Assembly: GCF_030323145.1 (NCBI RefSeq)
Contig: NZ_CP100470.1
Coordinates: 186,001-250,000 of the forward strand
Length of the DNA: 64,000 nucleotides
Reading direction: 5' to 3'
DNA from: Mesorhizobium sp. C432A
GTDB taxonomy: Bacteria > Pseudomonadota > Alphaproteobacteria > Rhizobiales > Rhizobiaceae
Shown here: piece after piece, positions 34,192 to 43,579 of the stretch
Layout: every line of letters begins with the position of its first letter
Position numbering within the stretch: position 1 is the stretch's first letter
Position numbers and translations under genes: made by a program
Notes under the pieces: model-generated
What the model saw: only the letters and a program-made list of their open reading frames with translations
What the model was told of the DNA's origin: nothing
Databases searched by the model: none

Positions 34192-35628
34192 ATGATGCCG
34201 CCTGCGAAAAAGGAAGTCCGTCCGTCGACCCGCGGAGGACGCGTCCGAACGCCTGCCTTCGTGAAAAATCAACGCGGCGTGAAGAACTGGAAGGAAGTCA
34301 GCGCTTGGCTGGAATGGCGCGGCATCGAAGACATAGAATGCATCACGCCTGATCAGGCTGGCGTCGCGCGCGGCAAGATGATGCCGTCGAAGAAATTCAC
34401 TTCCAACACCTCGCTGGCGCTGCCATCGGCAGTGTTCATGACGACGATTTCGGGCGGCTATCCCGAGGATGGCAACGGTTTCCACTATCCGGAGGATGAT
34501 GGCGACCTAAAGCTGATGCCGGATCTGTCGACGTTGACCGTCGTGCCGTGGGAAGAAGACCCGACGGCCGCCGTCATCTGCGACCTCGTCCATCAGGATG
34601 GCCGTTCGGTCGAGTTCACGCCGCGCAACGTCCTGAAGCGCGTGGTAGCAGCCTACGACAAGCGCGGGCTGAAGCCGGTGGTGGCGCCCGAGATCGAATT
34701 CTATCTGGTGCGCAAGAACCCCGACCCCGATTATCCGCTGACCCCACCCGTCGGGCGTTCCGGACGGGCAATCGGCGGCGGCGCCGGCTATTCGATCGCC
34801 GGCGTCAACGAGTTCGACGAACTGATCGACGACATCTACCATTTCTCCGAAAGCCAGGGCCTGGAGATCGACACGCTGATCCACGAGGAAGGCGCCGGCC
34901 AGCTCGAGATCAATCTGCGTCACGGCGATCCGGTCGAGCTCGCCGACCAGGTGTTCATGTTCAAACGCACCATCCGCGAGGCAGCGCTGAAGCATGAGAT
35001 CTATGCCACCTTCATGGCCAAGCCGATCCAGGGCCAGCCAGGTTCTGCCATGCACATCCACCAGTCGATCATCGACAAGAAGACCGGGCTGAATATCTTT
35101 TCGGCGAAGGACGGCTCGGAAACCGACGACTTCTTCCATTTCATCGGCGGCATGCAGAAGCATGTGCCGAACGCACTGGTGATGTTTGCTCCCTACGTCA
35201 ATTCCTACCGCCGGCTGACGCAGTCGGCCTCGGCGCCGGTCAACAACAAATGGGGCTATGACAACCGCACCACGGCGTTCCGCGTGCCGCGCTCGGATCC
35301 GGCGGCGCGGCGTGTCGAAAACCGCATCCCGTCTTCCGACGCCAACCCCTATCTGGCGCTGGCGGCCTCACTTGCCTGCGGGCTGATCGGCATCACCAAC
35401 AAGATCAAGGCCGAACCTCCGGTGCTGACCACCGCAAACGCCGATGAGATCGACCTGCCACGCGGCCTGCTCGAAGCCGTCGACCTTTTCGAAGGCGACG
35501 AGGAACTATGCGCTCTTCTGGGCAAGTCCTTCGCCGCAACCTATGCAGCGATCAAGCGGGCGGAGTTCGAGACCTTCATGGAAGTGATCAGCCCGTGGGA
35601 GCGGGAGTATCTGTTGCTCAACGTGTGA
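34192..35628 (+). CDS. Glutamine synthetase family protein, gamma-glutamylputrescine synthetase-like
   Basis: 478 residues from the ATG at 34192. It contains the GS-II-like catalytic elements: APEIEFYLV (ATP/metal glutamates), LEINLRHGD, GSAMHIHQS (His that binds ATP/Mg2+) and the NRTTAFRVPRSD plus VENRIPSSDANPYLALAAS block (arginine and glutamate of the active site). It has no adenylylation tyrosine region of GlnA. The first 30 residues are a basic extension. Next to it, on the same strand, lies a PuuB-like oxidase gene, so it most likely joins glutamate to putrescine (PuuA reaction). The potFGHI importer about 8 kb away completes the putrescine route. Confidence 0.87.
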   Translation: MMPPAKKEVRPSTRGGRVRTPAFVKNQRGVKNWKEVSAWLEWRGIEDIECITPDQAGVARGKMMPSKKFTSNTSLALPSAVFMTTISGGYPEDGNGFHYPEDDGDLKLMPDLSTLTVVPWEEDPTAAVICDLVHQDGRSVEFTPRNVLKRVVAAYDKRGLKPVVAPEIEFYLVRKNPDPDYPLTPPVGRSGRAIGGGAGYSIAGVNEFDELIDDIYHFSESQGLEIDTLIHEEGAGQLEINLRHGDPVELADQVFMFKRTIREAALKHEIYATFMAKPIQGQPGSAMHIHQSIIDKKTGLNIFSAKDGSETDDFFHFIGGMQKHVPNALVMFAPYVNSYRRLTQSASAPVNNKWGYDNRTTAFRVPRSDPAARRVENRIPSSDANPYLALAASLACGLIGITNKIKAEPPVLTTANADEIDLPRGLLEAVDLFEGDEELCALLGKSFAATYAAIKRAEFETFMEVISPWEREYLLLNV

Positions 35629-35644
35629 GCGGCGACTTCGTCGT

Positions 35645-35743
35645 GTGAATGGTGAATAGTGAATGGTGAGTAGTTTCATATTGGATGGATGAGCGCAGAC
35701 GTCGTGCGTCTCGCAGCCATTCACCATTCACCATTCACCATTG
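35645..35743. repeat. Inverted arrays of a GGTGAAT heptamer
   Basis: The left arm (35645-35670) reads GTGAATGGTGAATAGTGAATGGTGAG in three near-repeats; the right arm (35717-35743) reads ATTCACC three times in tandem. The two arms can fold into a long stem of about 25 bases with a 45-base loop. It fills the space between the two putrescine-pathway genes and may act as a small attenuator or be a mini-repeat. Confidence 0.68.
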
Positions 35744-35755
35744 GCTGGTGTCCCC

Positions 35756-37042
35756 ATGCCTTACCAATCACCTATCTCCCCCGGTCGCTCCTGGTACGAA
35801 GACACAGCCGGACCACGCCCTGAGTACCCTGCCCTGGACGGCGACCGCAGCTGCGACGTCGTCGTCGTCGGCGGTGGCTTCACCGGGCTGTCGGCGGCCG
35901 CTCATTTGGCGAAGGCGGGAGCCGACGTCGTTCTGATCGAGGCGCATCGCTTCGGCGACGGCGCTTCAGGGCGCAATGGCGGCCAGCTCGGCACGGGCCA
36001 GCGCGCCTGGGCCGAAGAGATGGAGGCCGAATACGGCTTCTCCCGCGCCAAGGCGCTGTTCGACCTTGCCGAGGAGGCGAAAGCGCACCTGCTCGAATTC
36101 GCCGCCGTCAACCAGATCGACATCGACTATATGCCCGGCCAGTTGTCCGTGGCGCACAAGCCGCGTTATCTCGACGACTACAAGGCGCATGCCGAGATCA
36201 TGGCGGGCCGCTTCAATTATCCGCACATCGCCTTCATGGATGCCAGGGAAACGGCCGAACGGCTGGGCTCCACACGCTACTTCGGCGGCACCCGCGACAC
36301 CGGCACCGGACACATCCACCCGATGAAGCTGGTGATCGGCACGGCAAAGGTCGCGGCAGCGGCCGGCGCGCACCTGTTCGAGCAGACACTATCGACCGGT
36401 GTTACCTCCAGCGGCGGCAAGGTCAGGGTGACGACTTCGAGAGGAACCATCACCGCCCAGAAATGCCTGATCGGTGTAAATGCCTATGGCGGCACGCTCG
36501 AGCCGGTGAGTGCCGCGCACATCATGCCCATCGGTTCCTTCATCGGCGCGACGGTGCCGCTGGGCGTCCATTCGAAAGTGCTGCCGGGCGGCGAGGCGGT
36601 CGACGATTCGCGTTTCGTCGTGCGTTATTTCCGCAAATCCAGGGATGGAAGGCTGCTGTTCGGCGGGCGCGAGGTCTATGGCGTCAACGATCCGAAGGAC
36701 ATCCATGTCCATATCCGCCGGCAGATAGCCGAGCTTTATCCGGAACTGAGCGATGTCGAGATCACCCATGGCTGGGGCGGCTATGTCGGCATCACCATGC
36801 CCAGGAAACCGTTCGTGCGCGAGGTGATGCCCAATGTGATCTCGGCCGGAGGCTATTCCGGCCACGGCGTGATGCTGTCGAACTTCTTCGGCAAGCTCTA
36901 TGCCCAGACCGTCGCCGGCAACCGCGACAGACTGAAGCTGATCGAGGACCTGAACATCCCGGCTTTCCCCGGCGGCCGGCGATTTAGAACGCCATTATTG
37001 TTCTTGGCACTGAACTGGTTTGCCCTGAGGGACCGAATATAG
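35756..37042 (+). CDS. FAD-dependent oxidoreductase, gamma-glutamylputrescine oxidase-like (PuuB)
   Basis: 428 residues of the DAO family from the ATG at 35756 (a TTG at 35741 gives a longer frame without a ribosome binding site). The FAD-binding dinucleotide fold is VVVVGGGFTGLSAAAHLAKAG, and the GASGRNGGQLG motif is the flavin-loop signature of the PuuB group. Following text includes TGHIHPMKLVIGTAKVAAA. It probably oxidises gamma-glutamylputrescine to the aldehyde, the step after the neighbouring PuuA-like ligase. The two genes are separated by 127 bases holding an inverted repeat. Confidence 0.87.
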   Translation: MPYQSPISPGRSWYEDTAGPRPEYPALDGDRSCDVVVVGGGFTGLSAAAHLAKAGADVVLIEAHRFGDGASGRNGGQLGTGQRAWAEEMEAEYGFSRAKALFDLAEEAKAHLLEFAAVNQIDIDYMPGQLSVAHKPRYLDDYKAHAEIMAGRFNYPHIAFMDARETAERLGSTRYFGGTRDTGTGHIHPMKLVIGTAKVAAAAGAHLFEQTLSTGVTSSGGKVRVTTSRGTITAQKCLIGVNAYGGTLEPVSAAHIMPIGSFIGATVPLGVHSKVLPGGEAVDDSRFVVRYFRKSRDGRLLFGGREVYGVNDPKDIHVHIRRQIAELYPELSDVEITHGWGGYVGITMPRKPFVREVMPNVISAGGYSGHGVMLSNFFGKLYAQTVAGNRDRLKLIEDLNIPAFPGGRRFRTPLLFLALNWFALRDRI

Positions 37043-37317
37043 GGAAAGTATCTCATATCAGCCGTGGCTGGTACTGAGCTGATTCTATTGAGCTGTTGGT
37101 TGCCGCAGCGAGACGTTGCAGAATCCTTAACAAGAGCGCACAATTCCCCTGACGGCGCACTGATGCCACAATCAAGGGCAAAGGATGCCGGTTCTGGGCG
37201 ATCGAACGGGGATTTCTGCGGGCCTGCCCGCTTTGTTGTTGGGACCGATGCCGATCGAATGCCGGGCTGCCGGCGCCGATCGAAAGAACACCGGCTCATC
37301 TTTTGGAGGTGGCAAGA

Positions 37318-38163
37318 GTGAACGAGCCCTTCAGTTTCGGCGCGCCGGAACGTCGGCGCTTCGCCATGCAATTCGGTTATGACATGCGGCCCTCCTTCTG
37401 GCAGGGGGTGCGCACGAATTCGCATCTGGTGATCGCCGCGGTCGGCACCGCAGCGCTGCTTGGCGTGGCGGGCATAGCGCTTTGGCTGGCGTTGCCGGCC
37501 AGCGACCGGCAAGCGATCGCCAGCACACAGCAGAACGTTCCGACTTTTCCGGTCAAGACGACCAAGATTGCCCCGGTCGCGGCCACGTCCGCCGCGGTAG
37601 CGGCGCCACAAGCCGCGCGCAAGGGCGATGCAGTTTCATCGACGGTCGCTGCCGGTGGGGCTGCCATGCCGCCGCTGTCGGCGAACGATCCGCGCTGGAC
37701 TGCGGCGCAATCCAACAGCGACCCTGCCGCGACGCCATCCGATCAGGCGCCTGCCGAGCAGGCTGCCGCCAAACCGTCCGATGCCGCGGCATTCGAAGAA
37801 CCGGCGGCGCAGAGCGACGCCACGACGCAGCTGTCAAAGGTCGCTGCTCCCGCCAATGACGACGACGCCGAGACCGCCGCCATACCGACGCCAAAACCGC
37901 AACTTCCAGACGAGCAATCTTCCGCCGCAACGGACGATACCCAGGCCAAGGCCAAGCCACAGAAGGTGGCTGCTGCCGCCGGCACCGGACGCATCCTCAG
38001 GGCGGTGACAATGCGTAGCGGTCCGCAGAAAAACGCCGCCGCCATGGGGACCGTGCCCGCCAAGTCGTCGGTGCAGGTGATGAGTTGCAAGAAATGGTGC
38101 CAGATCGTCTACAACGGCAAGCGCGGCTGGATCTACAAGAGCTACATCAAGACCGGGGCTTGA
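37318..38163 (+). CDS. Membrane-anchored SH3 domain protein
   Basis: 281 residues from a GTG at 37318, 8 bases after GGAGG; frames opening at TTG 37303 are less likely. A single membrane helix lies around residues 35-58 (LVIAAVGTAALLGVAGIAL). The middle is a long Ala/Pro/Gln/Thr linker, low in complexity. The last 65 residues are a bacterial SH3 domain (SH3_3 type): RAVTMRSGPQKNAAAMGTV, VQVMSCKKWCQIVYNGKRGW. Such domains bind peptidoglycan or its peptides in the periplasm. Two cysteines CKKWCQ lie in the SH3 strand. A cell-wall role fits its place next to the Mur-ligase-like pair. Confidence 0.82.
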   Translation: MNEPFSFGAPERRRFAMQFGYDMRPSFWQGVRTNSHLVIAAVGTAALLGVAGIALWLALPASDRQAIASTQQNVPTFPVKTTKIAPVAATSAAVAAPQAARKGDAVSSTVAAGGAAMPPLSANDPRWTAAQSNSDPAATPSDQAPAEQAAAKPSDAAAFEEPAAQSDATTQLSKVAAPANDDDAETAAIPTPKPQLPDEQSSAATDDTQAKAKPQKVAAAAGTGRILRAVTMRSGPQKNAAAMGTVPAKSSVQVMSCKKWCQIVYNGKRGWIYKSYIKTGA

Positions 38164-38184
38164 GACGCAAGCCGCCAGATCTGG

Positions 38185-39522
38185 TCAGCCGCCGAACAAC
38201 CACCTGAAACGGTGTCTCCTGCGAGCAAGTTTGCGCTTCGCCAGGAAATCCCGGTGTTCCTCGAACGGCACTTCGTAGAGGCCGCACATTTGGCAGCTTT
38301 CCGACTTGCGGCATATCGGGACCCAGCATTTGACGTCGTGTGTCCAGGCGAGCGCGATCCTTTCCAGATGAAGGTTGGACGAACTTTTCAGCAGAATCAG
38401 TTCTCCTGGGACTGCCGTCCGTTTGATATGATCCGAAACTTCCTTGGCAGTGCGAAGCTCAATGAAACGGCCGCTGTCGCGGTCGGCCTGGCTGGCGCGC
38501 GAGCGATGCGCATTGTCGCCGGTATAAATGACCTCATCGGCGATTTCGCGCGCGATGTTGTAGGCGGCGCCGTATTTCCTCGACGAGCCGGCGTAGTCGG
38601 ATATCTGCCCCAGCACAATGCGCTTGCGAGCACCCTTGGCCTTTGCAATCATCTCCAGGGCAATGTTGAGCGAATGCCAGGGCGCTTTGGCCGTATCGAC
38701 CAGGAATTTCGGACCCGCGGATACCTCTTGCACCGTAGAGCGGTTGGGCAGTGGTGCAAACGATGCCGTTCTCGCTACGACTTGCTCTGGCGGGACGCCA
38801 AGTTCCAAGGCGGCGGCAACAGCCGCTGCAGTCGGCAGCCAGAATTGCTCGCCGGGAAAAGGCGCTTGAATATTCAGGCTGCCACCGCGCCAATGAAGGG
38901 TGAACCGCAGCAATTCCGGATACGCGGCATGCACGTCACTCACGCGGTAGTCTGCCTCGCCGGACTGGCCGAAGGTCGCAATCCGGCATTTCGCGCCAGA
39001 CGCCATGCCGATCACCAGTGGGTCATCGCAATTGAGAACCGCAAGTCCATCAGGTTGAAGTGCCCCGACCAGCGCCCGCTTCTCTCCCGCCACAGCTTCC
39101 AGAGTCTTGAACTTGCCGAAATGCTCCAGACGGATCATCGTAACCACCGCCACACTCGGCTTCAGCATCTGCGCCATGGCGCTGATCGTGCCGAAGTCGG
39201 AAGCGCCGGCTTCGAAAACGACGTAATCGACTTTGCCGGCCTTCCTCAGGCGCTTGTAAAGCGTTCGGATGAGCGCAGGCATTGTATTGGCCTGGGCCTG
39301 TAGATGCACCTTGCCTTGGGCGGCCAGTATGTGTGCAAGCAGGCTGGTGGATGTGGATTTGCCGGAGCTGCCGGTAATGCCGATGAACGTCGCCTTGTTA
39401 CGCGCCCGCACCCAGCGCGCCTGCAGCCGTCGCAGCGCCCAGCCCAAGTCCTTGCGAATTTTCAGCAATTCCAGTTTCACACCCCGCCAGCTTTTAGCCC
39501 AGCCTAATATGCGTCGTGCCAA
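38185..39522 (-). CDS. Mur ligase-like protein 1 with C-terminal four-cysteine motif
   Basis: 445 residues from a TTG at 39522. The Mur ligase central domain is present with P-loop GITGSSGKST (residues 48-57), KFKTLEAVAGEKRAL in place of the NIGxxHL motif, and VLNCDDPL. However the N-terminal UDP-MurNAc-binding domain of MurC-F (about 100 residues) is absent; the P-loop is near residue 50 after basic amphipathic helices. The MurF motif DDSYNANP is VDTAKAPWHSL here. The C terminus ends with four cysteines, C-x4-C-x5-C-x2-C from residue 399, then a basic tail. The same plan is found in the next gene. A wall or peptide-ligation role is likely, but the substrate is unknown. Confidence 0.82.
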   Translation of the reverse strand: MARRILGWAKSWRGVKLELLKIRKDLGWALRRLQARWVRARNKATFIGITGSSGKSTSTSLLAHILAAQGKVHLQAQANTMPALIRTLYKRLRKAGKVDYVVFEAGASDFGTISAMAQMLKPSVAVVTMIRLEHFGKFKTLEAVAGEKRALVGALQPDGLAVLNCDDPLVIGMASGAKCRIATFGQSGEADYRVSDVHAAYPELLRFTLHWRGGSLNIQAPFPGEQFWLPTAAAVAAALELGVPPEQVVARTASFAPLPNRSTVQEVSAGPKFLVDTAKAPWHSLNIALEMIAKAKGARKRIVLGQISDYAGSSRKYGAAYNIAREIADEVIYTGDNAHRSRASQADRDSGRFIELRTAKEVSDHIKRTAVPGELILLKSSSNLHLERIALAWTHDVKCWVPICRKSESCQMCGLYEVPFEEHRDFLAKRKLARRRHRFRWLFGG

Positions 39523-39565
39523 GTTCCAGAGTCAAACGGGCGCTGGCGTGCTTCAGCCAAAGATT

Positions 39566-40861
39566 CTAGCGGCCGAGGAGCCGCAGCAGTCTGTGCTTGC
39601 GGCGCTTCGATTTTCTCTGCGCCACAAACTCACGGTGCTGCTCAAACGGCACTTCATAGAGGCCGCATTGCTCGCATCCCTCGGTCTTGCCGCATACCGA
39701 AACCCAGCACTGGACGTCGTGGGTCCAGGCAAGAGCGACACGCTCGAGGTGCAGATTGGACGAGCTCTTGAGCAGGATCAACTCGTCAGGCTGCGCGGTT
39801 TGGGCGATGTAGTCCGACACTTCCCTGGCCGTGCGCAATTCGATGAAGCGGCCGCTGTCGCGATCTGCCTGGTTCGCCTTGGAGCGATGGGCATGATCGC
39901 CGGCATAAATCACCTGGTCTGCAATCTCGCGCGCGCTGCTGTAGGCTTGGGCATATCTGTTATTCGAGCCGGAAAAATCCGATAGCTGGCCAAGAACGAT
40001 ACGTTTTCGCCCGAATGTCGATCCGGCTACCATGTCGAAGGCAAGGCTCAGCGAATGCCAGGGCGCCTTTGCGGCATCCACGATGAAGTGGGGGCCGCCC
40101 GCGGGGACGAGCACCTGGCCGCGATTTTCCAGAGGCTGGAACGTCGCGGTTCTGTCCTTGACCATCTGCGCAGGCACGCCCAGCTCAAGAGCGGTTGCAA
40201 CCGCCGCTGACGTCGGCAGCCAGAAATGCTGGCCGGGGAACGACGTCTCGATATCGAGCACACCGCCGCGCCAGTGGAGCGAGAACCGCAACGGCTTGGG
40301 ATAGGCTGCCTCGATATCGCTGACGCGATAATCCGCCTGCTCCGATGTGCCGAATGTGACGGAACGGCAATAGCTCGCCGAGGCCATGCCCATCACAAGA
40401 GGGTCATCGGCATTGAGCATCGCGAAGCCGCCCGGCTCCAGCGCCGCGACCAGGGCGCTCTTTTCTCGAGCGACGTTTTCCACAGTCTTGAAACTGGCCC
40501 GATGCTCCAGCCGGACCATTGTGACAACAGCCACGTCGGGGCGAAGCAACTCGGCCATGGGCTTCATTGTATCCGGGCCGAATGCAGCAGCCTCGAAGAC
40601 GACGTAGTCGGTTTTGCCGCCCTTTCCCATTCGCCTGGATAGGGTCGAGACCAACAGTTTCATAGTGTTGGCCAGAACCTGTGTGTGGACCGAACCCTGG
40701 CCAGCCAGGATGTGTCCAAGCAGGCTTCCCGCCGTCGTCTTGCCGGAGCTTCCGGTAACACCGATGAAAATTGCCTTGCTTCGCGCCCGCGCACGCTTGG
40801 CCAGGTAAAGCCGCAGCCGCCATCCCAGATCGTAGCGACTTTTCTGCTGCCTGATCTTCAT
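39566..40861 (-). CDS. Mur ligase-like protein 2, tandem paralogue with the same four-cysteine motif
   Basis: 431 residues from the ATG at 40861 (a GTG at 40864 is also in frame). P-loop GVTGSSGKTT at residues 34-43, so its N-terminal extension is shorter than in the first copy. The motifs VVTMVRLEHRASFKTVENVA, MLNADDPLV and IVDAAKAPWHSL mirror the paralogue, as does the C-terminal CWVSVCGKTEGCEQCGLYEV. It lies 43 bases upstream of the first copy in the same direction, an obvious gene duplication that has diverged. The cysteine positions are kept, which argues that they bind metal or form a needed structure. No dcw-type genes are nearby. Confidence 0.82.
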   Translation of the reverse strand: MKIRQQKSRYDLGWRLRLYLAKRARARSKAIFIGVTGSSGKTTAGSLLGHILAGQGSVHTQVLANTMKLLVSTLSRRMGKGGKTDYVVFEAAAFGPDTMKPMAELLRPDVAVVTMVRLEHRASFKTVENVAREKSALVAALEPGGFAMLNADDPLVMGMASASYCRSVTFGTSEQADYRVSDIEAAYPKPLRFSLHWRGGVLDIETSFPGQHFWLPTSAAVATALELGVPAQMVKDRTATFQPLENRGQVLVPAGGPHFIVDAAKAPWHSLSLAFDMVAGSTFGRKRIVLGQLSDFSGSNNRYAQAYSSAREIADQVIYAGDHAHRSKANQADRDSGRFIELRTAREVSDYIAQTAQPDELILLKSSSNLHLERVALAWTHDVQCWVSVCGKTEGCEQCGLYEVPFEQHREFVAQRKSKRRKHRLLRLLGR

Positions 40862-41040
40862 CACCCGCCAACACTATCCACGATCCGTTATGCCTTTCGG
40901 GGGATCGAGAAGTCAAACTGGGGTCCGGCGTGACGACGTCAACTGTTCGTTCCTCGGCCGGCCGGCGCACCGATGCGAACTCTTGCCGACATTGCTCTGT
41001 CTGCCATGCATTGCGAACAGCGAGGTACTTCCCGAATTGC

Positions 41041-41802
41041 TCAAATGCAGCGGCCGCCGTCGACCTCCAGCGCCACACCGGTGATGAAGGCGGCTTCGTC
41101 CGACGCAAGCCAAAGCGCAGCGTTGGCGATATCGAGCGGCGTCGACAGACGGCCGAGCGGTATCGAGGCACGGAATTTCTCGCGGATCTCCGGCGTGTCA
41201 GTGCCCATGAATTTCTCCAGCATGCCGGTCTCGCCGGCGACCGGGCAAAGGCAGTTCACGCGGATGTTCTTGGGCGCGAGTTCAACCGCCATCGACTTGG
41301 TCGCGGTGATCGCCCAGCCCTTCGAAGCATTGTACCAGGTGAGCCCCGGCCGCGGCCGCAGACCGGCGGTCGAAGCCGTGGTCAGGATGACGCCGCCGCC
41401 CTGCCGCTCCATGATCGGCACCACGGCAAGTGCGGCGTGATAGATCGCCTTCATGTTGACTGAAGTGATCAGGTCGAAGGTCGCCTCGTCGACGTCGAGC
41501 ATGTCGCCATTGCGATGGGTGTAGCCGGCATTGTTGACCATGATATCGATGCGGCCGAAGGCGCTTTTTGCGGCATAGACCATCTCGTCGAATTCGGAAC
41601 GCTGCGAAACATCGGTCTGGGTCCAGATCGCGGCCTGGCCGATCTCTGCTGCAACGCGCTCCGCGCCCTTGGCGTTGAGGTCGGCGACGACGACCTTGGC
41701 GCCCTCTTCGGCAAAGCGCCTGGCCATGCCTTCGCCGAAACCTGACGCAGCACCCGTGATGACGGCAACCTTGTTTTCCAGACGCATGCTTTTTCCGCTC
41801 AT
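41041..41802 (-). CDS. SDR family oxidoreductase (3-oxoacyl-ACP reductase-like)
   Basis: 253 residues. The NAD(P) motif is VITGAASGFGEGMARRFA, the NNAG motif is present, and the catalytic set is Ser (TTASTAG), Tyr-x3-Lys (YNASKG). ATG at 41802 follows GGTGGGTCTTCA; a second ATG at about 41787 gives a shorter form. Adenine-ribose acidic residue after strand 2 (VVVADLN) suggests NADH preference. Nearby genes do not reveal the substrate. The repeat element described at 41834-41894 lies just upstream. Confidence 0.87.
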   Translation of the reverse strand: MSGKSMRLENKVAVITGAASGFGEGMARRFAEEGAKVVVADLNAKGAERVAAEIGQAAIWTQTDVSQRSEFDEMVYAAKSAFGRIDIMVNNAGYTHRNGDMLDVDEATFDLITSVNMKAIYHAALAVVPIMERQGGGVILTTASTAGLRPRPGLTWYNASKGWAITATKSMAVELAPKNIRVNCLCPVAGETGMLEKFMGTDTPEIREKFRASIPLGRLSTPLDIANAALWLASDEAAFITGVALEVDGGRCI

Positions 41803-41833
41803 TGAAGACCCACCTCGCAAGCGCATTTTTCCT

Positions 41834-41894
41834 TTTTGTTTGATGCGTGTCTGTCTCCCAGAACCGCTTCGCACTTCTGGGCGACACGCATTAG
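41834..41894. repeat. Rhizobiales intergenic palindromic repeat, copy 2
   Basis: TTTTTGTTTGATGCGTGTC at the left and GGGCGACACGCATTAG at the right frame a region with the pair CCCAGAACC. The element aligns over its full length with the copy at 20391-20452. It sits in the leader of the SDR gene. The rest of the 307-base gap up to zwf holds a weak promoter only. Confidence 0.7.
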
Positions 41895-42021
41895 CTTTCG
41901 TCACATTCCCGCTTTATGTTGCAGGCGCGAAAGCCCCGGGACCATCGCTTGACGAAAAGCCTCCGGGTGGGAGCCAGTGTCAAGGCACATTTGGAGCGAA
42001 TCAATATGCAGTGATTTGGCC

Positions 42022-42050
42022 TTGATGTGACACCATGGCACTGGATAGTT
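42022..42050 (+). promoter_or_regulatory. Weak candidate promoter for zwf
   Basis: TTGATG (42022-42027) and ATAGTT (42045-42050) are 17 bases apart, about 60 bases upstream of the zwf start. The -10 matches the consensus poorly, so this is only a candidate. Confidence 0.3.
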
Positions 42051-42109
42051 TAAATCGATTAGATTATATCCTGCCGCGTCACAGCGAGCGGCGTCAAAGC
42101 GGACAGACC

Positions 42110-43579
42110 ATGACCAGCCAGATCATTCCCGTCGAGCCTTTCGACTTCATCATTTTCGGCGGCACCGGCGACCTGTCGGAACGCAAGCTGCTGCCCTCGC
42201 TCTACCACCGCCAGCGCGACCACCAGTTTTCCGAGCCGACCCGCATCATCGGCACCTCGCGCTCCAAGATGAGCGACGAGGAATTCCAGGCTTTCGCCAA
42301 GCAGGCGATTTCCCAGCATGTGAAGCCGGCCGACATCGACGCCGAGGAACTCAAGACATTTCTTGCCCGGCTGTCCTACGTATCGGCCGACGCGACGACG
42401 GGTGCCGGCTTCGACAAGCTGAAAAAGGCGATCGGCGAAAGCGACCGCATTCGCGCTTTCTATCTGGCGGTTGCGCCGGCGCTGTTCGGCGACATCTCGC
42501 ACCAGCTGAAAGCCCACAATCTCATCACGCCGAATTCGCGCATCGTGCTGGAGAAGCCGATCGGCCGCGACCTCGATTCGGCGCGCAAGCTCAACGACGT
42601 GGTTGGAGACGACTTCCACGAAAGCCAGATCTTCCGCATCGACCACTATCTCGGAAAGGAGACGGTGCAGAATCTGATGGCGCTGCGCTTTGCCAACGCG
42701 CTCTATGAGCCGCTTTGGAATTCTGCCCATATCGACCATGTGCAGATCACGGTGGCCGAGACCGTCGGTCTTGAAGACCGCGTCACCTACTACGACAAGG
42801 CCGGCGCGCTGCGCGACATGGTGCAGAACCACATGCTGCAGCTGCTCTGCCTGGTTGCCATGGAGGCGCCATCGTCGATGGATGCCGATGCCGTGCGCGA
42901 CGAGAAGCTGAAGGTGCTGCGGGCGCTGAAGCGCATCAACGGCAATGAGGCACCCAAGCACACCGTGCGCGGGCAGTACCGCGCCGGCGCCTCTGCAGGC
43001 GGCGCGGTGAAAGGCTATGTCGAGGAACTTGGCAAAGACAGCTCCACCGAGACTTTCGTCGCCATCAAGGCTGAGATCGGCAATTGGCGCTGGGCCGGCG
43101 TGCCGTTCTATCTCAGGACCGGCAAAAGGCTGGCGACCCGCGTTTCGGAAATCGTCATCGAGTTCAAGCCGATCCCGCATTCGATCTTCGGCGACAGCGC
43201 CGGGCCGATCTCAGCCAACCAACTGGTGATCCGGCTGCAGCCCGACGAAGGCGTCAAGCAGTTCATCATGATCAAGGATCCAGGCCCAGGCGGCATGCGG
43301 CTGCGCCAGATTCCGCTCGACATGAGCTTTGCAACATCTTTCGACGGCCGTGCGCCGGACGCCTATGAACGGCTGATCATGGATGTTATCCGCGGCAACC
43401 AGACGCTGTTCATGCGCCGCGACGAGGTCGAGGCGGCATGGAAGTGGATCGACCCGATCCAGAACGCCTGGGAAAGCGCCAGGCAGGAGGCGCAAGGCTA
43501 TACGGCCGGCACATGGGGTCCCTCGGCCTCGATTGCGCTGATCGAACGCGACGGGCGGACATGGCACGAAAGCAATTGA
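42110..43579 (+). CDS. zwf: Glucose-6-phosphate 1-dehydrogenase
   Basis: 489 residues from the ATG at 42110; an upstream in-frame ATG at 42035 would add 25 residues that are not part of the family. The NADP-binding motif is FGGTGDLSERKLLPSLY and the active-site signature RIDHYLGKE (about residues 176-184) is intact. It oxidises glucose-6-phosphate to 6-phosphogluconolactone and is the first enzyme of the Entner-Doudoroff route. Its end overlaps the start of pgl by 19 bases, so the two are translationally coupled. Confidence 0.96.
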   Translation: MTSQIIPVEPFDFIIFGGTGDLSERKLLPSLYHRQRDHQFSEPTRIIGTSRSKMSDEEFQAFAKQAISQHVKPADIDAEELKTFLARLSYVSADATTGAGFDKLKKAIGESDRIRAFYLAVAPALFGDISHQLKAHNLITPNSRIVLEKPIGRDLDSARKLNDVVGDDFHESQIFRIDHYLGKETVQNLMALRFANALYEPLWNSAHIDHVQITVAETVGLEDRVTYYDKAGALRDMVQNHMLQLLCLVAMEAPSSMDADAVRDEKLKVLRALKRINGNEAPKHTVRGQYRAGASAGGAVKGYVEELGKDSSTETFVAIKAEIGNWRWAGVPFYLRTGKRLATRVSEIVIEFKPIPHSIFGDSAGPISANQLVIRLQPDEGVKQFIMIKDPGPGGMRLRQIPLDMSFATSFDGRAPDAYERLIMDVIRGNQTLFMRRDEVEAAWKWIDPIQNAWESARQEAQGYTAGTWGPSASIALIERDGRTWHESN

